Shown piece by piece: positions 63,872 to 64,000 of a stretch of 64,000 bases of DNA. How positions within the stretch are numbered: position 1 is the stretch's first letter; the number at the start of each line of letters is the position of its first letter. The stretch lies in assembly GCA_019155185.1 (NCBI GenBank), contig CM032808.1:8918716-8982715 (forward strand), in the 5' to 3' direction. The position numbers and the translations under genes were made by a program. Below the pieces are notes generated by a model. That model made no database searches, was not told the origin of the DNA, and saw only the letters and a list, made by a program, of their open reading frames with translations. The DNA comes from Beaufortia kweichowensis. Its lineage: Eukaryota > Chordata > Actinopteri > Cypriniformes > Gastromyzontidae.

Positions 63872-64000
63872 TATGTAAGCAATAAGATACAAGAGGTCGT
63901 TTTTAATCGTGAATACGTCACAGCTAAACGCAACTTATCGTTTTATAAATATAGTATACTATAAGGTGTATACTATATAACATGTTTAATATTTAGATTT

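Larger units (their letters stand above)
49826..64000. other. No confident gene; expected jcad-side flank
   Basis: Apart from the weak exon candidate at 53680-53761, only repeats are supported: copies at 50018-50085, 52158-52367, 53105-53245, 54909-55570, 56897-57316, 59968-60178 and 63647-63871. A GC-richer stretch at 57840-58460 has overlapping short frames on both strands, none with recognisable protein features. Confidence 0.55.

Overview
The window looks like nuclear DNA from a teleost fish, most likely a cypriniform or other otophysan. Two intron-containing vertebrate genes are recognisable. The rest is AT-rich non-coding DNA with long CT/GA microsatellites, short foldback (MITE-like) elements of the kinds common in cyprinid genomes, and degraded tRNA-derived SINEs. 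No bacterial or viral gene and no autonomous transposon ORF is visible.

The core is a head-to-head pair at about 36.1-49.8 kb. On the minus strand lies map3k8 (Tpl2/Cot kinase): seven coding exons, 43055 down to 38010, 463 residues, intact. On the plus strand lies mtpap (mitochondrial poly(A) polymerase): nine coding exons, 44223 to 49267, 576 residues, intact. I joined the exons by hand; phases agree at every junction and both proteins end at sensible stops near the length of their human orthologues (467 and 582). The same divergent pair exists in human 10p11, so the arrangement is an old linkage. The first exons are separated by roughly 0.4 kb that should act as a shared promoter. It holds a perfect NRF1 palindrome beside the mtpap start, an ISRE-type element abutting a kappaB-like element in the middle, and CRE half-sites on the map3k8 side. 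This suits a mitochondrial housekeeping gene paired with an innate-immune kinase.

The left 36 kb has no confidently identified gene. It holds three uninterrupted CT/GA arrays of over 110 bp, a perfect 72-bp tandem triplication, several foldback elements, a perfect 24-bp hairpin and a few isolated exon-like stretches (notably 32281-32358, plus) that I cannot assign. The right 14 kb beyond mtpap also lacks a confident exon. By human synteny jcad and then svil would be expected there, so it may be upstream or intronic DNA of jcad, but the sequence does not prove this. Its most unusual feature is a 90-bp segment at 53848-53937 copied, with one mismatch, into a foldback element at 55171-55260.

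I found no wholly new biological system. The best leads are the composite divergent promoter, the 90-bp templated-looking duplication, the nested foldback elements and the unassigned exon-like segments.
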